DNA from: Hymenobacter properus
GTDB lineage: Bacteria > Bacteroidota > Bacteroidia > Cytophagales > Hymenobacteraceae
DNA length: 64,000 nucleotides
Direction: 5' to 3'
NCBI RefSeq assembly: GCF_015694735.1
Contig: NZ_JADQDP010000003.1
Coordinates: 62,001-126,000, forward strand
Position 1 is the first letter of the stretch, and every line of letters begins with the position of its first letter. The notes under the pieces were generated by a model, which made no database searches, was not told the DNA's origin, and was given only the letters and a program-made list of their open reading frames with translations. Of the stretch, positions 1 through 8,275 are shown piece by piece. The translations under genes and the position numbers were made by a program.

Positions 1-105
1 CGCCAAAACCCTCCCCCGTCAATTCCTGAGAACGGCCTTGCCACAAATTGAACTTTTCAAATAAATCAGCTGGCAATAGAAATCCATTCTCGGGCTTCAT
101 TTAAA

Positions 106-158
106 AGCATTCGGGCCGGCAACCGTACCCCAAGGGTACGGTTGCCGGCCCGAATGCT
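106..158 (-). terminator. Perfect 25-bp-stem terminator of the pectinesterase gene
   Basis: Arms 106-130 and 134-158 are perfectly complementary over 25 bp around a CAA loop. Read on the minus strand the hairpin is followed by TTTT, so it fits an intrinsic terminator just after the pectinesterase stop. The stem is far longer than a terminator needs. Positions 1-105 show no feature I can support. Confidence 0.8.
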
Positions 159-179
159 GCTGCGTTCCTTCCAGGAAAT

Positions 180-1139
180 TTACTCCACGCTGGCGTTGGG
201 GTCCCAGTTGCCCAGCACGGCTTCGCGGGTATAGAAAGCGGCCTGCTGCGGCGTGAGCTGGCGCGACCACAGGATGCGCGCCTTGGGAGCAGCGCCGGGG
301 CCGATGGACTTGTATTCGGCAAAAAAGGCCTCCTGCTTATTGCTTTCCTTGCCCCAGTGGTCCCAGCCTTTGGGCTTGATGATGTTGGAGAGCTCGCAGT
401 TGAGCAGCACGGTTTTGGCGGCTGGCTTCCAGGGGCGGGCAATGAAGTACGACTCGGGCGGGGCCTCGCCGCCAATCTTGCAGCGCTGCATCACGATGCC
501 GTAGCGAATGCTGTCGGGCGTGGAGGCGGCCACGATGACGGTGCCGCCCGTTTTGCAAAACAACGTGCAGTCCTCAAACCAGGCCGTGGCCGAGCCCAGG
601 ATGTAGTCGGTAGTGCCCTCGATGTAGCAGTCTTTGTAGTACTGCCGGCTGCCGTAGCCATACACGTACAGCGTGTCGCGGAAGCCCAGGAAGCGGCAGC
701 CCACGAAGCGGGCGCGGTCGCCGTAGACCCACATGGCGGGCCCCTGCCCTACCGTGCCGGCGGTGTTTTCGAAGGTGATGTTCTCAGCTGAAAAGTCGTT
801 GCCGAACACCCGGAACGTGGAAGCCTCCGAGGTGCCCAGGGGCTCGCCGTTGGCGGGGGTGCGGCCGTTGTAGTCGTCGAAGGTGAGGATGGTGGTGTTC
901 ACATCTTCACCCTTGAGGCGTACGAAATTCTTCTTCTTGGCCAGGTTCAGCTTCTCTTTGTAGATGCCTTTGCGGATGAAGATGACAGTGGGCGTGCGGT
1001 TGTTGAGGGGCACGGCGTCGAGGGCGGCCTGCACAGTGCGGTAGTTGCCGGAGCCGTCCTGGGCCACCACCACGTTTTTGGTTTGGGCAAACCCGGTAAG
1101 GCTGATGAACAGCAAGGCAAGGAGGAGAAGTTTAGGCAT
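180..1139 (-). CDS. Secreted pectinesterase (pectin methylesterase, CE8)
   Basis: Predicted to remove methyl esters from homogalacturonan so that polygalacturonase and pectate lyase can act. The 319-residue protein starts with a clear signal peptide (MPKLLLLALLFISLTGFAQ) and continues as one right-handed parallel beta-helix. Family landmarks are present: a GQ pair before GDRARF, the general-acid Asp in FRDTLY, the nucleophile Asp in GTTDYILG and the Arg in ARPW. The residue before the first catalytic Asp, usually Gln (QDT), is Arg here. There is no T9SS tail, so the protein is probably periplasmic or exported by another route. It is the last gene of the minus-strand pectin block, about 270 nt downstream of the symporter gene. 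The family call is firm; activity with the substituted Gln is not proven. Confidence 0.93.
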   Translation of the reverse strand: MPKLLLLALLFISLTGFAQTKNVVVAQDGSGNYRTVQAALDAVPLNNRTPTVIFIRKGIYKEKLNLAKKKNFVRLKGEDVNTTILTFDDYNGRTPANGEPLGTSEASTFRVFGNDFSAENITFENTAGTVGQGPAMWVYGDRARFVGCRFLGFRDTLYVYGYGSRQYYKDCYIEGTTDYILGSATAWFEDCTLFCKTGGTVIVAASTPDSIRYGIVMQRCKIGGEAPPESYFIARPWKPAAKTVLLNCELSNIIKPKGWDHWGKESNKQEAFFAEYKSIGPGAAPKARILWSRQLTPQQAAFYTREAVLGNWDPNASVE

Positions 1140-1339
1140 AGCTAACGGGTGGGATTGGGGGAAATGAAATAAGCCACAGAGGACTGATTTGGGTAGGGCG
1201 AATTTAAGAGTTTATTCCCGACCAGTCCTAATTCATATTCGTTGAACCTATGTATTTGCCAGTTTGGCTCAAGAATAAGTCTATTTCTCAATCAAAATGC
1301 TTGCCTTCCCTGCACTAATTGCCAGCAGCCCCGACACGT

Positions 1340-1373
1340 GTGTGGCCCGCCGGCTTTCGCCAACGGGCCACAC
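1340..1373 (-). terminator. Hairpin downstream of the symporter gene
   Basis: GTGTGGCCCG (1340-1349) pairs with CGGGCCACAC (1364-1373). It lies between the symporter stop and the pectinesterase start and lacks a strong T-run, so it may be a weak terminator or an mRNA-stabilising hairpin. I see nothing else in 1140-1406. Confidence 0.45.
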
Positions 1374-1406
1374 AATTTGGAACTGTTGAAAAACCAGCCC
1401 GCTTGC

Positions 1407-3089
1407 CTACCAATAGATGGTATAGAGCGTGGTGAGGATAACCACAATGGCGGCCGTGCCAATGACGAAGCTGGGCTGCGGCTTGAACATGCTGCTGTCT
1501 ACTTCCAGGCCTTTCGGCTTCACGCCGCGGGCGTTGTCAATCAGGCTGATGATAATCATCATGATAATGCAGATGACGAACACAAAGCCCATGCGGTCGA
1601 GGAAGGGAATTTCGTAAACGCCCGACGAACCTTTCACGGCGAAGCCGAACGGCGCCAGGAACGACAGGTCCATGTAGGTGGGCAGGAACTTGAACATCAC
1701 CGACAACAGGAAGCCGCCAATGGTGGCGAACAGGGCTGCCGTGGAGGTCGTTTTCTTCCAGAAGAAGCCCAGGATGAACATGGCAAAAATGCCCGGCGAC
1801 ACGAAGCCGGTGTATTCCTGAATGTACTGGAAACCACCCTTCTTGTCGATGCCTAGGTGCGGGGCAATGAGCACGCCCAGAATCATGGCCACGACCACGG
1901 CAATTTTGCCGGTGGCTACCAACTGCTTCTCGGTGGCGTCGGTTTTGAACACCTTGTGGTACACGTCGAGCGTGAAGATGGTGGCAATGGAGTTGGCTTT
2001 GCCGGCCAGCGAGGCCACCACGGCGGCCGTGAGGGCAGCGAAGGACAGGCCTTTGAGGCCCACAGGCAGGATGTTAAGCAGCACCGGGTAGGCGCGGTCG
2101 GGGTTCAGGTCCGCCCCCGAGCCAAATTCGGCAGCGCCGAACACGTTGCTCTTATACAGGACGAAGGCCGCGATGCCGGGCAGCACCACAATCACGGGCA
2201 TGAGCAGCTTGAGGAAGGCGGCAAACAAAATGCCGGAGCGGGCCGTGGGCAGGTCGGCACCCAGGGCGCGCTGGGTGATGTACTGGTTGCAGCCCCAGTA
2301 GTTGAGGTTCACAATCCACATGCCGCCGAGCAGCACGGTGAGGCCCGGCAGGTCGAGGAAATGCTCGTTGTCGCGCTTGAAAATCATCTGGAAGTGTTCG
2401 GGAGCTTTCTCAGCCATCAGGTTGAAGCCTTTGATAGCGCCTTGGTGGTCCGATACCAAGTCCAGGGCCAGGTAGGTGGTAGCCAAACCGCCGAGAATCA
2501 GGAAGAATACCTGAATCACGTCGGTGAAGCCAATCACCTTCATGCCGCCCAGCGTGATGACGACGGCGAAGGCCGCCAGCATGTACATGCAGAAAGTCAG
2601 GTTCAGGCCGGCAATGCTGCTGATGGCAATAGCGCCGAGGTAGAGAATCGAAGTTAGGTTTACGACCACGTACAACGCCAGCCAGAACAGGGCCATAATC
2701 ATGGCTACTGTCGAGTTATACCGCTGACTGAGGAATTGCGGCATGGTGGCGATGTTGTTCTTCAGGTACACCGGAATGAAGAACACAGCCACGATAACCA
2801 GCGTGATGGCCGCCATCCACTCGTAGGTGGCAATGGCCAGACCCATCGAAAAGCCTGAGCCCGACATGCCCACGAACTGCTCGGCTGAGATGTTGGAGGC
2901 GATGAGCGAGGAGCCGATGGCCCACCACGTCAAGGAGCCTTCGGCGAGGAAGTAGTCTTTGGAGTTGCCCTCCAAGGTGCCGTCGTGGCCGGTTTTGCGC
3001 CGATATACCCAGATGCCGTAGCCGGATACGATGATGAAGTAGACGAAAAATACGATATAGTCAATCGTACTAAGGGTGTGTTGGTTCAT
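1407..3089 (-). CDS. Sodium:solute symporter (SSS family), probable uronate/sugar uptake
   Basis: A polytopic membrane protein of 560 residues with about 14 hydrophobic helices, of the SSS type (SGLT-like), predicted to couple Na+ entry to uptake of a sugar or organic anion. Family features include the N-terminal IDYIVFFVYFIIVSGYGIWV helix and the region LIASNISAEQFVGMSGSGF. The start is the ATG at 3089 (MNQHTLSTIDYIV); the 14 upstream in-frame residues look non-coding. Set among pectin-degrading genes, the likely cargo is galacturonate, unsaturated galacturonate or rhamnose, but that is inference from neighbours. A LacI-type palindrome 148 nt upstream suggests sugar-dependent control. Confidence 0.92.
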   Translation of the reverse strand: MNQHTLSTIDYIVFFVYFIIVSGYGIWVYRRKTGHDGTLEGNSKDYFLAEGSLTWWAIGSSLIASNISAEQFVGMSGSGFSMGLAIATYEWMAAITLVIVAVFFIPVYLKNNIATMPQFLSQRYNSTVAMIMALFWLALYVVVNLTSILYLGAIAISSIAGLNLTFCMYMLAAFAVVITLGGMKVIGFTDVIQVFFLILGGLATTYLALDLVSDHQGAIKGFNLMAEKAPEHFQMIFKRDNEHFLDLPGLTVLLGGMWIVNLNYWGCNQYITQRALGADLPTARSGILFAAFLKLLMPVIVVLPGIAAFVLYKSNVFGAAEFGSGADLNPDRAYPVLLNILPVGLKGLSFAALTAAVVASLAGKANSIATIFTLDVYHKVFKTDATEKQLVATGKIAVVVAMILGVLIAPHLGIDKKGGFQYIQEYTGFVSPGIFAMFILGFFWKKTTSTAALFATIGGFLLSVMFKFLPTYMDLSFLAPFGFAVKGSSGVYEIPFLDRMGFVFVICIIMMIIISLIDNARGVKPKGLEVDSSMFKPQPSFVIGTAAIVVILTTLYTIYW

Positions 3090-3207
3090 TGAGGGAAGAG
3101 TGGGAATTAAGGCGTTGGGCTGCCGCCGCACGCCACTGGGCGCAGGGTTGGCGAAGCTATGGGAAAGTAATGTTCCGGTAAAAAAACGGCTTCTGAAAGG
3201 TTTTCTG

Positions 3208-3215
3208 CAAATAAA
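3208..3215 (-). promoter_or_regulatory. Possible -7 element of the symporter gene
   Basis: Minus-strand TTTATTTG matches the Bacteroidota TAnnTTTG element at seven of eight defined or free positions. No TTG lies at the right distance; instead the palindrome at 3237-3256 occupies the -33 region, which would suit an activator-dependent promoter. Confidence 0.35.
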
Positions 3216-3236
3216 TCCCCGAAAGTCGCGGCCGGA

Positions 3237-3256
3237 TTACGCAAACGGTTGTGTAA
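3237..3256. promoter_or_regulatory. LacI-type operator upstream of the symporter
   Basis: TTACGCAAAC / GGTTGTGTAA is a 20-bp palindrome with 8 of 10 arm positions paired and a central CG, the layout of LacI-family operators (CAAACG-TTTG type). It differs from the three pectin operators at 8039, 8121 and 15394, so it may be read by a regulator outside this window. Confidence 0.5.
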
Positions 3257-3321
3257 GTCAGCTATCGGTTTCGATTGCATATATGACCACGCAGAGCCTG
3301 AAAATTTTTATTGGGTAGGCA

Positions 3322-3353
3322 CAAAAAAAGGCCGGGCGAGCCCGACCTTTTTG
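3322..3353. terminator. Bidirectional terminator after the GH105 gene
   Basis: A run of A, a GC-rich hairpin (AGGCCGGGC / GCCCGACCT with one mismatch) and a run of T. It lies downstream of the minus-strand GH105 gene, with palindrome copy 1 between the gene and the hairpin. Confidence 0.7.
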
Positions 3354-3369
3354 GTGCATTAAAATTGCA

Positions 3370-3451
3370 TGTCATGCTGAGCGCAACGAAGGCCCTTTTC
3401 GCATCAGAAACCTCTAGCGCAATAAGCTTCTTCGCTGCGCTCAGTTGACAG
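3370..3451. repeat. Dispersed palindrome, copy 1
   Basis: The outer arm begins TGTCATGCTGAGCGCAACGA and the other arm ends with CGCTGCGCTCAGTTGACA. The outer stem is shared with nine other intergenic copies in the window; the inner part is unpaired. It sits between the GH105 stop and its terminator. Apart from this, the operator and the terminator, 3090-3459 holds no gene. Confidence 0.8.
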
Positions 3452-3459
3452 ACGGGGCA

Positions 3460-5388
3460 TTATTTGCCCAGCAGCCAAGTGGCCAAATCTTTGCCCGCCT
3501 GAAAATTTTGGAACGTCGCCGGGATTTTGCGGCCGTCCACGTACTCGTTGTACAGCCACGGGTCGCCGAGGAGGAACACCTTGCCCTTGCCCAGGCGGGC
3601 CGTGGCCATGATGATTTTGCCGTTGTTCGTCACCAGCGGCTGGGCCGGCGCGGCCACCGACAGCACCGACAGCTCCTTCACGTAGGCCGTGCCGGCGTTT
3701 TTGAAGACGGCTTTGCCCGAGGTCAAATCCACCTTGCCTTGCTCGAACTGCGAGCCCTGCACCATGTTCACGCTCTGGCTGGTGAACTGCACGCCAAAGT
3801 TTTTGGCCAGCTCATTGAAATGCTTGGTTTCGCAGTTGGCCGTGTCGTTGGCCAGCAGCACGAGGGTGCCGCCGCCCTTCACCCAGTCGGTAATGACTTT
3901 GCTATCGGTGGGCTGCACGTAGTTGGGCTTGGGCGACTCCTTGCGCGAGTCCGGGTCTACGATGATGTACACGCTCAGGGGCTTGAGACTGGCGGCTGTG
4001 GGCGCGGCGGACACGGCCACGGTGCGGGCGCCCAGCTCGCGGAACTGCATGCCCCACTGGTAGAAGCCGCCGTGCTGGCGCTCTTCCCAGGTGTAGTGCC
4101 ACTGCTCCTGCTCGCCGGTGAGCGGATTTTTGCGCATCTCGTGGTTGAAGAAGTAGTCCAAGCCCACGGTTTTGCCCTGGCCGATGCCGTCTTCGGCTGC
4201 AATTTCCATCTCGGTGCTGGCCAGGATGAAGGGGCCGACGCCTTTCAGGTCGTTTTTGCGCAGCGGTTCGGTGAGGTAGTAGTCGAAGGTGCCATCACGG
4301 TAGGGCTTGCCGCCCAGGCCGCCCACGCTCACGGTGCCGTTGTAGGCCAGCGCGCCATTGGCCTCGGTGGCAACAAAGGTCTTTAGGATGCCGTCGTAGC
4401 CCTTTTTGGCTACGGCCGAATACTTCTTGTCGAGGTAGCCCAGGCGCACGCCCTTGGCCAGCGCATACACGAACATGCTACTGCCGGAGGCTTCGGCGTA
4501 GTTACCCTTGCGGCCCTCCTGGCCCATCACTAGGCTCCAGGTGCCGGTTTTGGCGTCTTGGTACTTGGCCAGCACGGGCGCCAGGCGTTGCAGGGCTTTG
4601 ATGAGAGCGGGGCGTTGCGGGTGGCTGGCGGGGAAATAGTCGAGCACGTCGACCAGGGCCATGCCGTACCAGCCCACGGCGCGGTCCCAGAAGCTGGGGC
4701 TCTGGCCGGTGGCTTTGTTGGCCCAGGGCTGTTCGCGACTTTCGTCGTAGCCGTGGTAGAGCAGGCCGGTTTTGGGGTCGACGAGGTGCTTCTCAATCAG
4801 TGCGAACTGCTTGGCCACATCGTCGAGCCCAGCAGGCTGGTTGAACACGCGGCTGTACTCGGCATAGAACGGCGCGGCCATGTAGAGGCCGTCGAGCCAC
4901 ATCTGGTTGGGGTAAATTTTCTTGTGCCAGAAGCCGCCCTCCTTGGTGCGGGGCTGCTCATCCAGCTGCTTGCGCAGCAGCTGCGCCGCCTTGATGTACT
5001 TATCCTGCTCGGGCACCGACGACAGCTGGCTCAGCAGCAGCAGCCCGCGGCCGGGCGTCACGTTGTCGAGCTGAAACTCCTCGGCCTTGTAGGTGCGAAT
5101 GCTGCCATCCTTCTGCACGAAGCGGTTGAGGTCCTTCTGAATGTATGTGTAGTAGCGGGCGTCGCCGGTGCGCTCCCACACGCGCTCCAGGGCGGTGTAC
5201 ATCAGGCCCTGCTCGTAGTTCCAGCGGCTGACTTTAGCGTTGCCTACCACAATGGAATCGGGGTTCCAGGAGATGAAGGCATCGGCCATGCGCTGCGAGT
5301 ACGGCTTGGCAGCCGTTTGGGCAGCGGCGGTTTCGCTGAGCAGCGCCAGCCCCAGGAGCGGCAGCAGGAAGCGGGAAGTGTGTTTCAT
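3460..5388 (-). CDS. GH88/GH105 unsaturated galacturonyl hydrolase with DUF4350 domain
   Basis: Predicted to release unsaturated galacturonic acid from oligosaccharides made by pectate or rhamnogalacturonan lyases. The 642-residue protein starts at the ATG at 5388 (MKHTSRFLLPLLGLALLSET, signal peptide). Residues about 35-380 form the (alpha/alpha)6 barrel of the YteR/YesR family, with the catalytic Asp in MWLDGLYMAAPF and substrate-site motifs SFWDRAVGWYGMALVD and EASGSSMFVYALAKG. The C-terminal ~190 residues (PLSVYIIVDPDSRKE to the end) match the DUF4350 class I glutamine amidotransferase-like fold often fused to this enzyme in Bacteroidota. The gene lies 153 nt after the GH28 gene on the same strand, with a palindrome between them. 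The exact linkage specificity cannot be read from sequence. Confidence 0.92.
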   Translation of the reverse strand: MKHTSRFLLPLLGLALLSETAAAQTAAKPYSQRMADAFISWNPDSIVVGNAKVSRWNYEQGLMYTALERVWERTGDARYYTYIQKDLNRFVQKDGSIRTYKAEEFQLDNVTPGRGLLLLSQLSSVPEQDKYIKAAQLLRKQLDEQPRTKEGGFWHKKIYPNQMWLDGLYMAAPFYAEYSRVFNQPAGLDDVAKQFALIEKHLVDPKTGLLYHGYDESREQPWANKATGQSPSFWDRAVGWYGMALVDVLDYFPASHPQRPALIKALQRLAPVLAKYQDAKTGTWSLVMGQEGRKGNYAEASGSSMFVYALAKGVRLGYLDKKYSAVAKKGYDGILKTFVATEANGALAYNGTVSVGGLGGKPYRDGTFDYYLTEPLRKNDLKGVGPFILASTEMEIAAEDGIGQGKTVGLDYFFNHEMRKNPLTGEQEQWHYTWEERQHGGFYQWGMQFRELGARTVAVSAAPTAASLKPLSVYIIVDPDSRKESPKPNYVQPTDSKVITDWVKGGGTLVLLANDTANCETKHFNELAKNFGVQFTSQSVNMVQGSQFEQGKVDLTSGKAVFKNAGTAYVKELSVLSVAAPAQPLVTNNGKIIMATARLGKGKVFLLGDPWLYNEYVDGRKIPATFQNFQAGKDLATWLLGK

Positions 5389-5412
5389 GAGGGGTGGATT
5401 GTTTTGCAAATG

Positions 5413-5510
5413 AAACGTCATGCTGAGCGCAGCCGAAGCATCTCTACTGCGCAGGTAATCTGATTTACTGCTGCGGTAGAGATGCTTCGGCTTCGCTCAG
5501 CATGACGTTT
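5413..5510. repeat. Dispersed palindrome, copy 2
   Basis: Arms beginning AAACGTCATGCTGAGCGCAG and ending CGCTCAGCATGACGTTT, subtype A (CATGCTGAG...GAAGCATCTC). It fills the gap between the fused acetylesterase/GH28 gene and the GH105 gene, and would form a long stem in any shared transcript. Confidence 0.85.
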
Positions 5511-5541
5511 TTCTTTCGTTCTGGTTCGTTTAGTTTACGCT

Positions 5542-7905
5542 TTACCGCTGGGCCACGCTCACCGTTTTCTTGGCCACTTTGTCGCCCAGCTGCACGTCTT
5601 TCTTGGCCTTTTTGGTATCGGTGTTGGTCAGGCGAATGTCCTTGCTGCGGTCGCCGGTCACGCGCAGCAGCAGCTCGGCACCGTTGGCGTAGCGAATGCC
5701 GTCGAAGGCTAGGTTGCGGCTGTTCTGCACTTCCATCACCGGCGCGGTATCGGCCGAGAGCAGGGTCACGTTTTTCAGGCGAATGTTCTCGGCTTCCTGG
5801 CACACGAGGCCCTTTTTGCTTTCGAGCACTGCATTTTCGATGCTGATGTCCTTAATGCTCATCTCGGGCAGGCCGCGTACCAGAATGCCAGTGGTGGCGC
5901 CCTTGCAGGTCACGTTCTTGATGCGGAAGGTTTTGAACTGCGGGGTGCCTTCGTTCAGCGGCATGGCCGCGATGACGGGCGGCGCGGAGCTTTCGCCGGC
6001 CATGGGCACAGGGTCCTTGGCCGCGTAGTACATGTCGAATAAGATGGCCTCACCGGCAATGTTGGTCATGTCTACCCCATCGACAAAAATGTTCTCGACC
6101 ACGCCGCCGCGGCCGCGGGCCGTCTTGAAGCGCAGCCCCACGTCGGTGCCGATGAAGGTGCAGTTGCTCACGTAGAGGTTGCGGGCGCCGCCCGACATTT
6201 CCGAGCCAATCACGAAGCCGCCGTGGGCGTGGTACACCTTGGTGTCGCGGATGATGAAGTTTTCGGTGGGCACGCCGCGCTTGCGGCCCTGCTCGTCGCG
6301 ACCCGATTTGATGCAGATGCCGTCGTCGCCCACGTCAAACGTGCAGCCTTCCACGATGCCGTTGCGGCACGATTCGAGGTCCAGCGCGTCGGTATTTTGG
6401 CCGTACCAGGGGTTGCGGGCCGTCACGTTGCGCAGGGTGATGTTTTCGCAGAGCAGCGGGTGAATAGTCCAGGCCGGCGAGTTCTGAATCACAAAACCCT
6501 CCAGCAGAATCTGCTTGCAGCGCGTGAGGCTAAGCATGTTGGGCCGCAGGTAGTCGCGGATGTCGTCGAATTCAGCGGGATTGAGGCTGGTGCGCTTCTG
6601 GCCCGAGGCCGCCATTAGGTTACCCTTCAGCGAGCTGGCCGAGGGGTACCACATGTCTTTTTTCTCGCTCAGCACGCCGCCCGAGGCTACCAGCTGCTGC
6701 CACTGCGTCTCGTTGAGCTTGCTCTTTTTCACTGGCCGCCAGGCGTCGCCGGCCCCGTCGAAGGTGCCGTTGCCGGTGATGGCAATGTTGGTTAGGTCCA
6801 CACCCGAAATGGGCGCTTGGCTGCGGATGGCGTCCTCCCCTTCCCAGGTGGTTTTCACGAGTGGGTACTGGCTGCGGTCGGCCGTGAACTGCACCAGGGC
6901 GCCGGTGGCCAGGTGCAGGTTCACATTGTTTTTCAGCACAATAGGGCCGGTTAGCCATAGACCGCGGGGCACCAGCACGGTGCCGCCGCCCACGGCGCAG
7001 GCATCAATGGCCTTGCGGAAGGCTTCGGTGTTCAGGGTCTGGCCGTCGGCCACGGCGCCGTACTTAGCCAGGTTGAAGGTGTCTTTCTTGAACGAAGGCG
7101 TCAGCACCACCGGCAGGTCGGCCAGCAGCTTGCCCTCGAAAGGCGTGCGGCTGAGGTGGCTGGCCAGCCCGAGGTGCTGGGCCTGCACGTCTTCGGCCAC
7201 CAGCTGGGCCACGCGGGTGGCGCCGTACTCCGAGAAGTGGGTGTTGTCGTTCTTGGCGGGCGGCACGGGGTTGGGCTGGTAGTAGCCGTTTTGGTAGCTC
7301 CAGAACAGCGGCCGCGTGCCGGTCTCGCCCAGCTGCGAGTACATCTTCCAGCTTTGCTCGTGCAAGTCAATCAGCGGCACTTTCTGCGTTTTGGCTACTT
7401 CGCGCACCACGCCGGGGTACTCGCCGTGGTCGTCCTTGCGCTGGCCTTTGTCGTCGAAGTAGCGGCGGCCTACCGGCGTGAGCAGCACGGGGTTGGCACC
7501 CTTGGCCTTGGCTTCCTGCACAAACTTGGTGAGGAACTGGCGGTACGTGGTTTGTGCCGGGGCGGCGCGCACGCTGTCGTCCAGCTTCGAGTCGTTGTGG
7601 CCGAACTGAATGAACACCCAGTCGCCGGGCTTCAGGCCTTCGAGCACCTTGGCCCAGCGGCCTTCGCGGTAGAAGCTCTTGGTGCTGCGCCCGTTTTGGG
7701 CCGTGTTGCGAATGACGACGCTGTTATCGAAGTACTGGCCGAATTCCATGCCCCAGCCGCGTTCGGGTTTGGTCAGGTCGGCCTTGTCGGCCATGGTCGA
7801 GTCGCCGACCAGGAAAACCTGGGTTTTAGGCGCGTCCGCTGGCCGAAAGCCGACCGATAAAGAAGCCGCCAGCCCGGCCAGCAGCAGCATCGAAGTTGAT
7901 TTCAT
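5542..7905 (-). CDS. Secreted fusion of rhamnogalacturonan acetylesterase (SGNH, CE12-like) and GH28 polygalacturonase
   Basis: One polypeptide of 787 residues joins two pectin-active enzymes. After a signal peptide (MKSTSMLLLAGLAASLSVGF, ATG at 7905), residues about 25-250 form an SGNH esterase with block I VFLVGDSTMADK (Ser), the block II Gly in TAQNGRST, block III FIQFGHNDSK and block V DNTHFSEYG (catalytic Asp/His). Residues about 275-770 are a GH28 beta-helix with the catalytic Asp motifs NTDALDLESC and VGDDGICIKSG and HAHGGFVIGSEMSGG. It should deacetylate and cut the same polymer. The gene is divergent from the T9SS gene at 8276, with a pectin-type operator 134 nt upstream of its start. 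Both domain calls are firm. Confidence 0.94.
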   Translation of the reverse strand: MKSTSMLLLAGLAASLSVGFRPADAPKTQVFLVGDSTMADKADLTKPERGWGMEFGQYFDNSVVIRNTAQNGRSTKSFYREGRWAKVLEGLKPGDWVFIQFGHNDSKLDDSVRAAPAQTTYRQFLTKFVQEAKAKGANPVLLTPVGRRYFDDKGQRKDDHGEYPGVVREVAKTQKVPLIDLHEQSWKMYSQLGETGTRPLFWSYQNGYYQPNPVPPAKNDNTHFSEYGATRVAQLVAEDVQAQHLGLASHLSRTPFEGKLLADLPVVLTPSFKKDTFNLAKYGAVADGQTLNTEAFRKAIDACAVGGGTVLVPRGLWLTGPIVLKNNVNLHLATGALVQFTADRSQYPLVKTTWEGEDAIRSQAPISGVDLTNIAITGNGTFDGAGDAWRPVKKSKLNETQWQQLVASGGVLSEKKDMWYPSASSLKGNLMAASGQKRTSLNPAEFDDIRDYLRPNMLSLTRCKQILLEGFVIQNSPAWTIHPLLCENITLRNVTARNPWYGQNTDALDLESCRNGIVEGCTFDVGDDGICIKSGRDEQGRKRGVPTENFIIRDTKVYHAHGGFVIGSEMSGGARNLYVSNCTFIGTDVGLRFKTARGRGGVVENIFVDGVDMTNIAGEAILFDMYYAAKDPVPMAGESSAPPVIAAMPLNEGTPQFKTFRIKNVTCKGATTGILVRGLPEMSIKDISIENAVLESKKGLVCQEAENIRLKNVTLLSADTAPVMEVQNSRNLAFDGIRYANGAELLLRVTGDRSKDIRLTNTDTKKAKKDVQLGDKVAKKTVSVAQR

Positions 7906-8038
7906 GGGAATTAAAGAAGGAGCCAAACCCAGGAATTTGGCCCGTGCGAAAAGAAACGAAAACAGGGTTGCCCTAACAATATTAGGCCCGTTCGCAGGTC
8001 TTCGGCCCCTCATTTTAGCCGGCCAAGCGCCTTTTTTT

Positions 8039-8060
8039 GCGCAATCGTTGCCGGGAACGT
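8039..8060 (-). promoter_or_regulatory. Pectin operator site A
   Basis: GCGCAATCGTTGCCGGGAAC with further imperfect symmetry to 8067. The core CGTTNCCGGGAACG is palindromic. Its GCGC edge lies 134 nt from the start of the acetylesterase/GH28 gene. The same sequence recurs at 8121-8145 and 15394-15416, which makes a shared transcription factor, probably the LacI protein encoded at 12380, the simplest explanation. Confidence 0.65.
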
Positions 8061-8120
8061 TCTCGCAACGGGCCTTTGAACCCAGTTCGATAACCTCGTC
8101 AACTAGTCGATTCGACCGAC

Positions 8121-8145
8121 ATCGTTACCGGGAACGATTGCGCAA
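8121..8145 (+). promoter_or_regulatory. Pectin operator site B
   Basis: ATCGTTACCGGGAACGATTG followed by CGC; this copy has the best right half (AACGATTGCGC). Its GCGC edge lies 133 nt upstream of the T9SS gene at 8276. Sites A and B therefore serve the two divergent genes symmetrically. Confidence 0.65.
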
Positions 8146-8205
8146 TTAAAGGCAACAAAGCGCTTGATATTTCTCGTATAAATATTCAGATTGCATGAGC
8201 AAAAC

Positions 8206-8236
8206 CCTCTCTCAATAGCTAATAGAGGCTTTTTTT
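8206..8236 (+). terminator. Terminator-like hairpin in the leader of the T9SS gene
   Basis: CCTCT (8206-8210) pairs with AGAGG (8224-8228), followed by seven T residues, about 40 nt before the start codon at 8276. It could be an attenuator or a chance hairpin. The rest of 7906-8275 contains the two operators and no gene. Confidence 0.3.
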
Positions 8237-8275
8237 GCACTTTCCCGCGCACCCATCCATTCACAACCCATTATC

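Noticed and set aside
1242..1856. Long open frame opposite the symporter gene
   Set aside because: It is antisense to a clear membrane protein; high-GC codon bias creates long open frames on the other strand. No family likeness.
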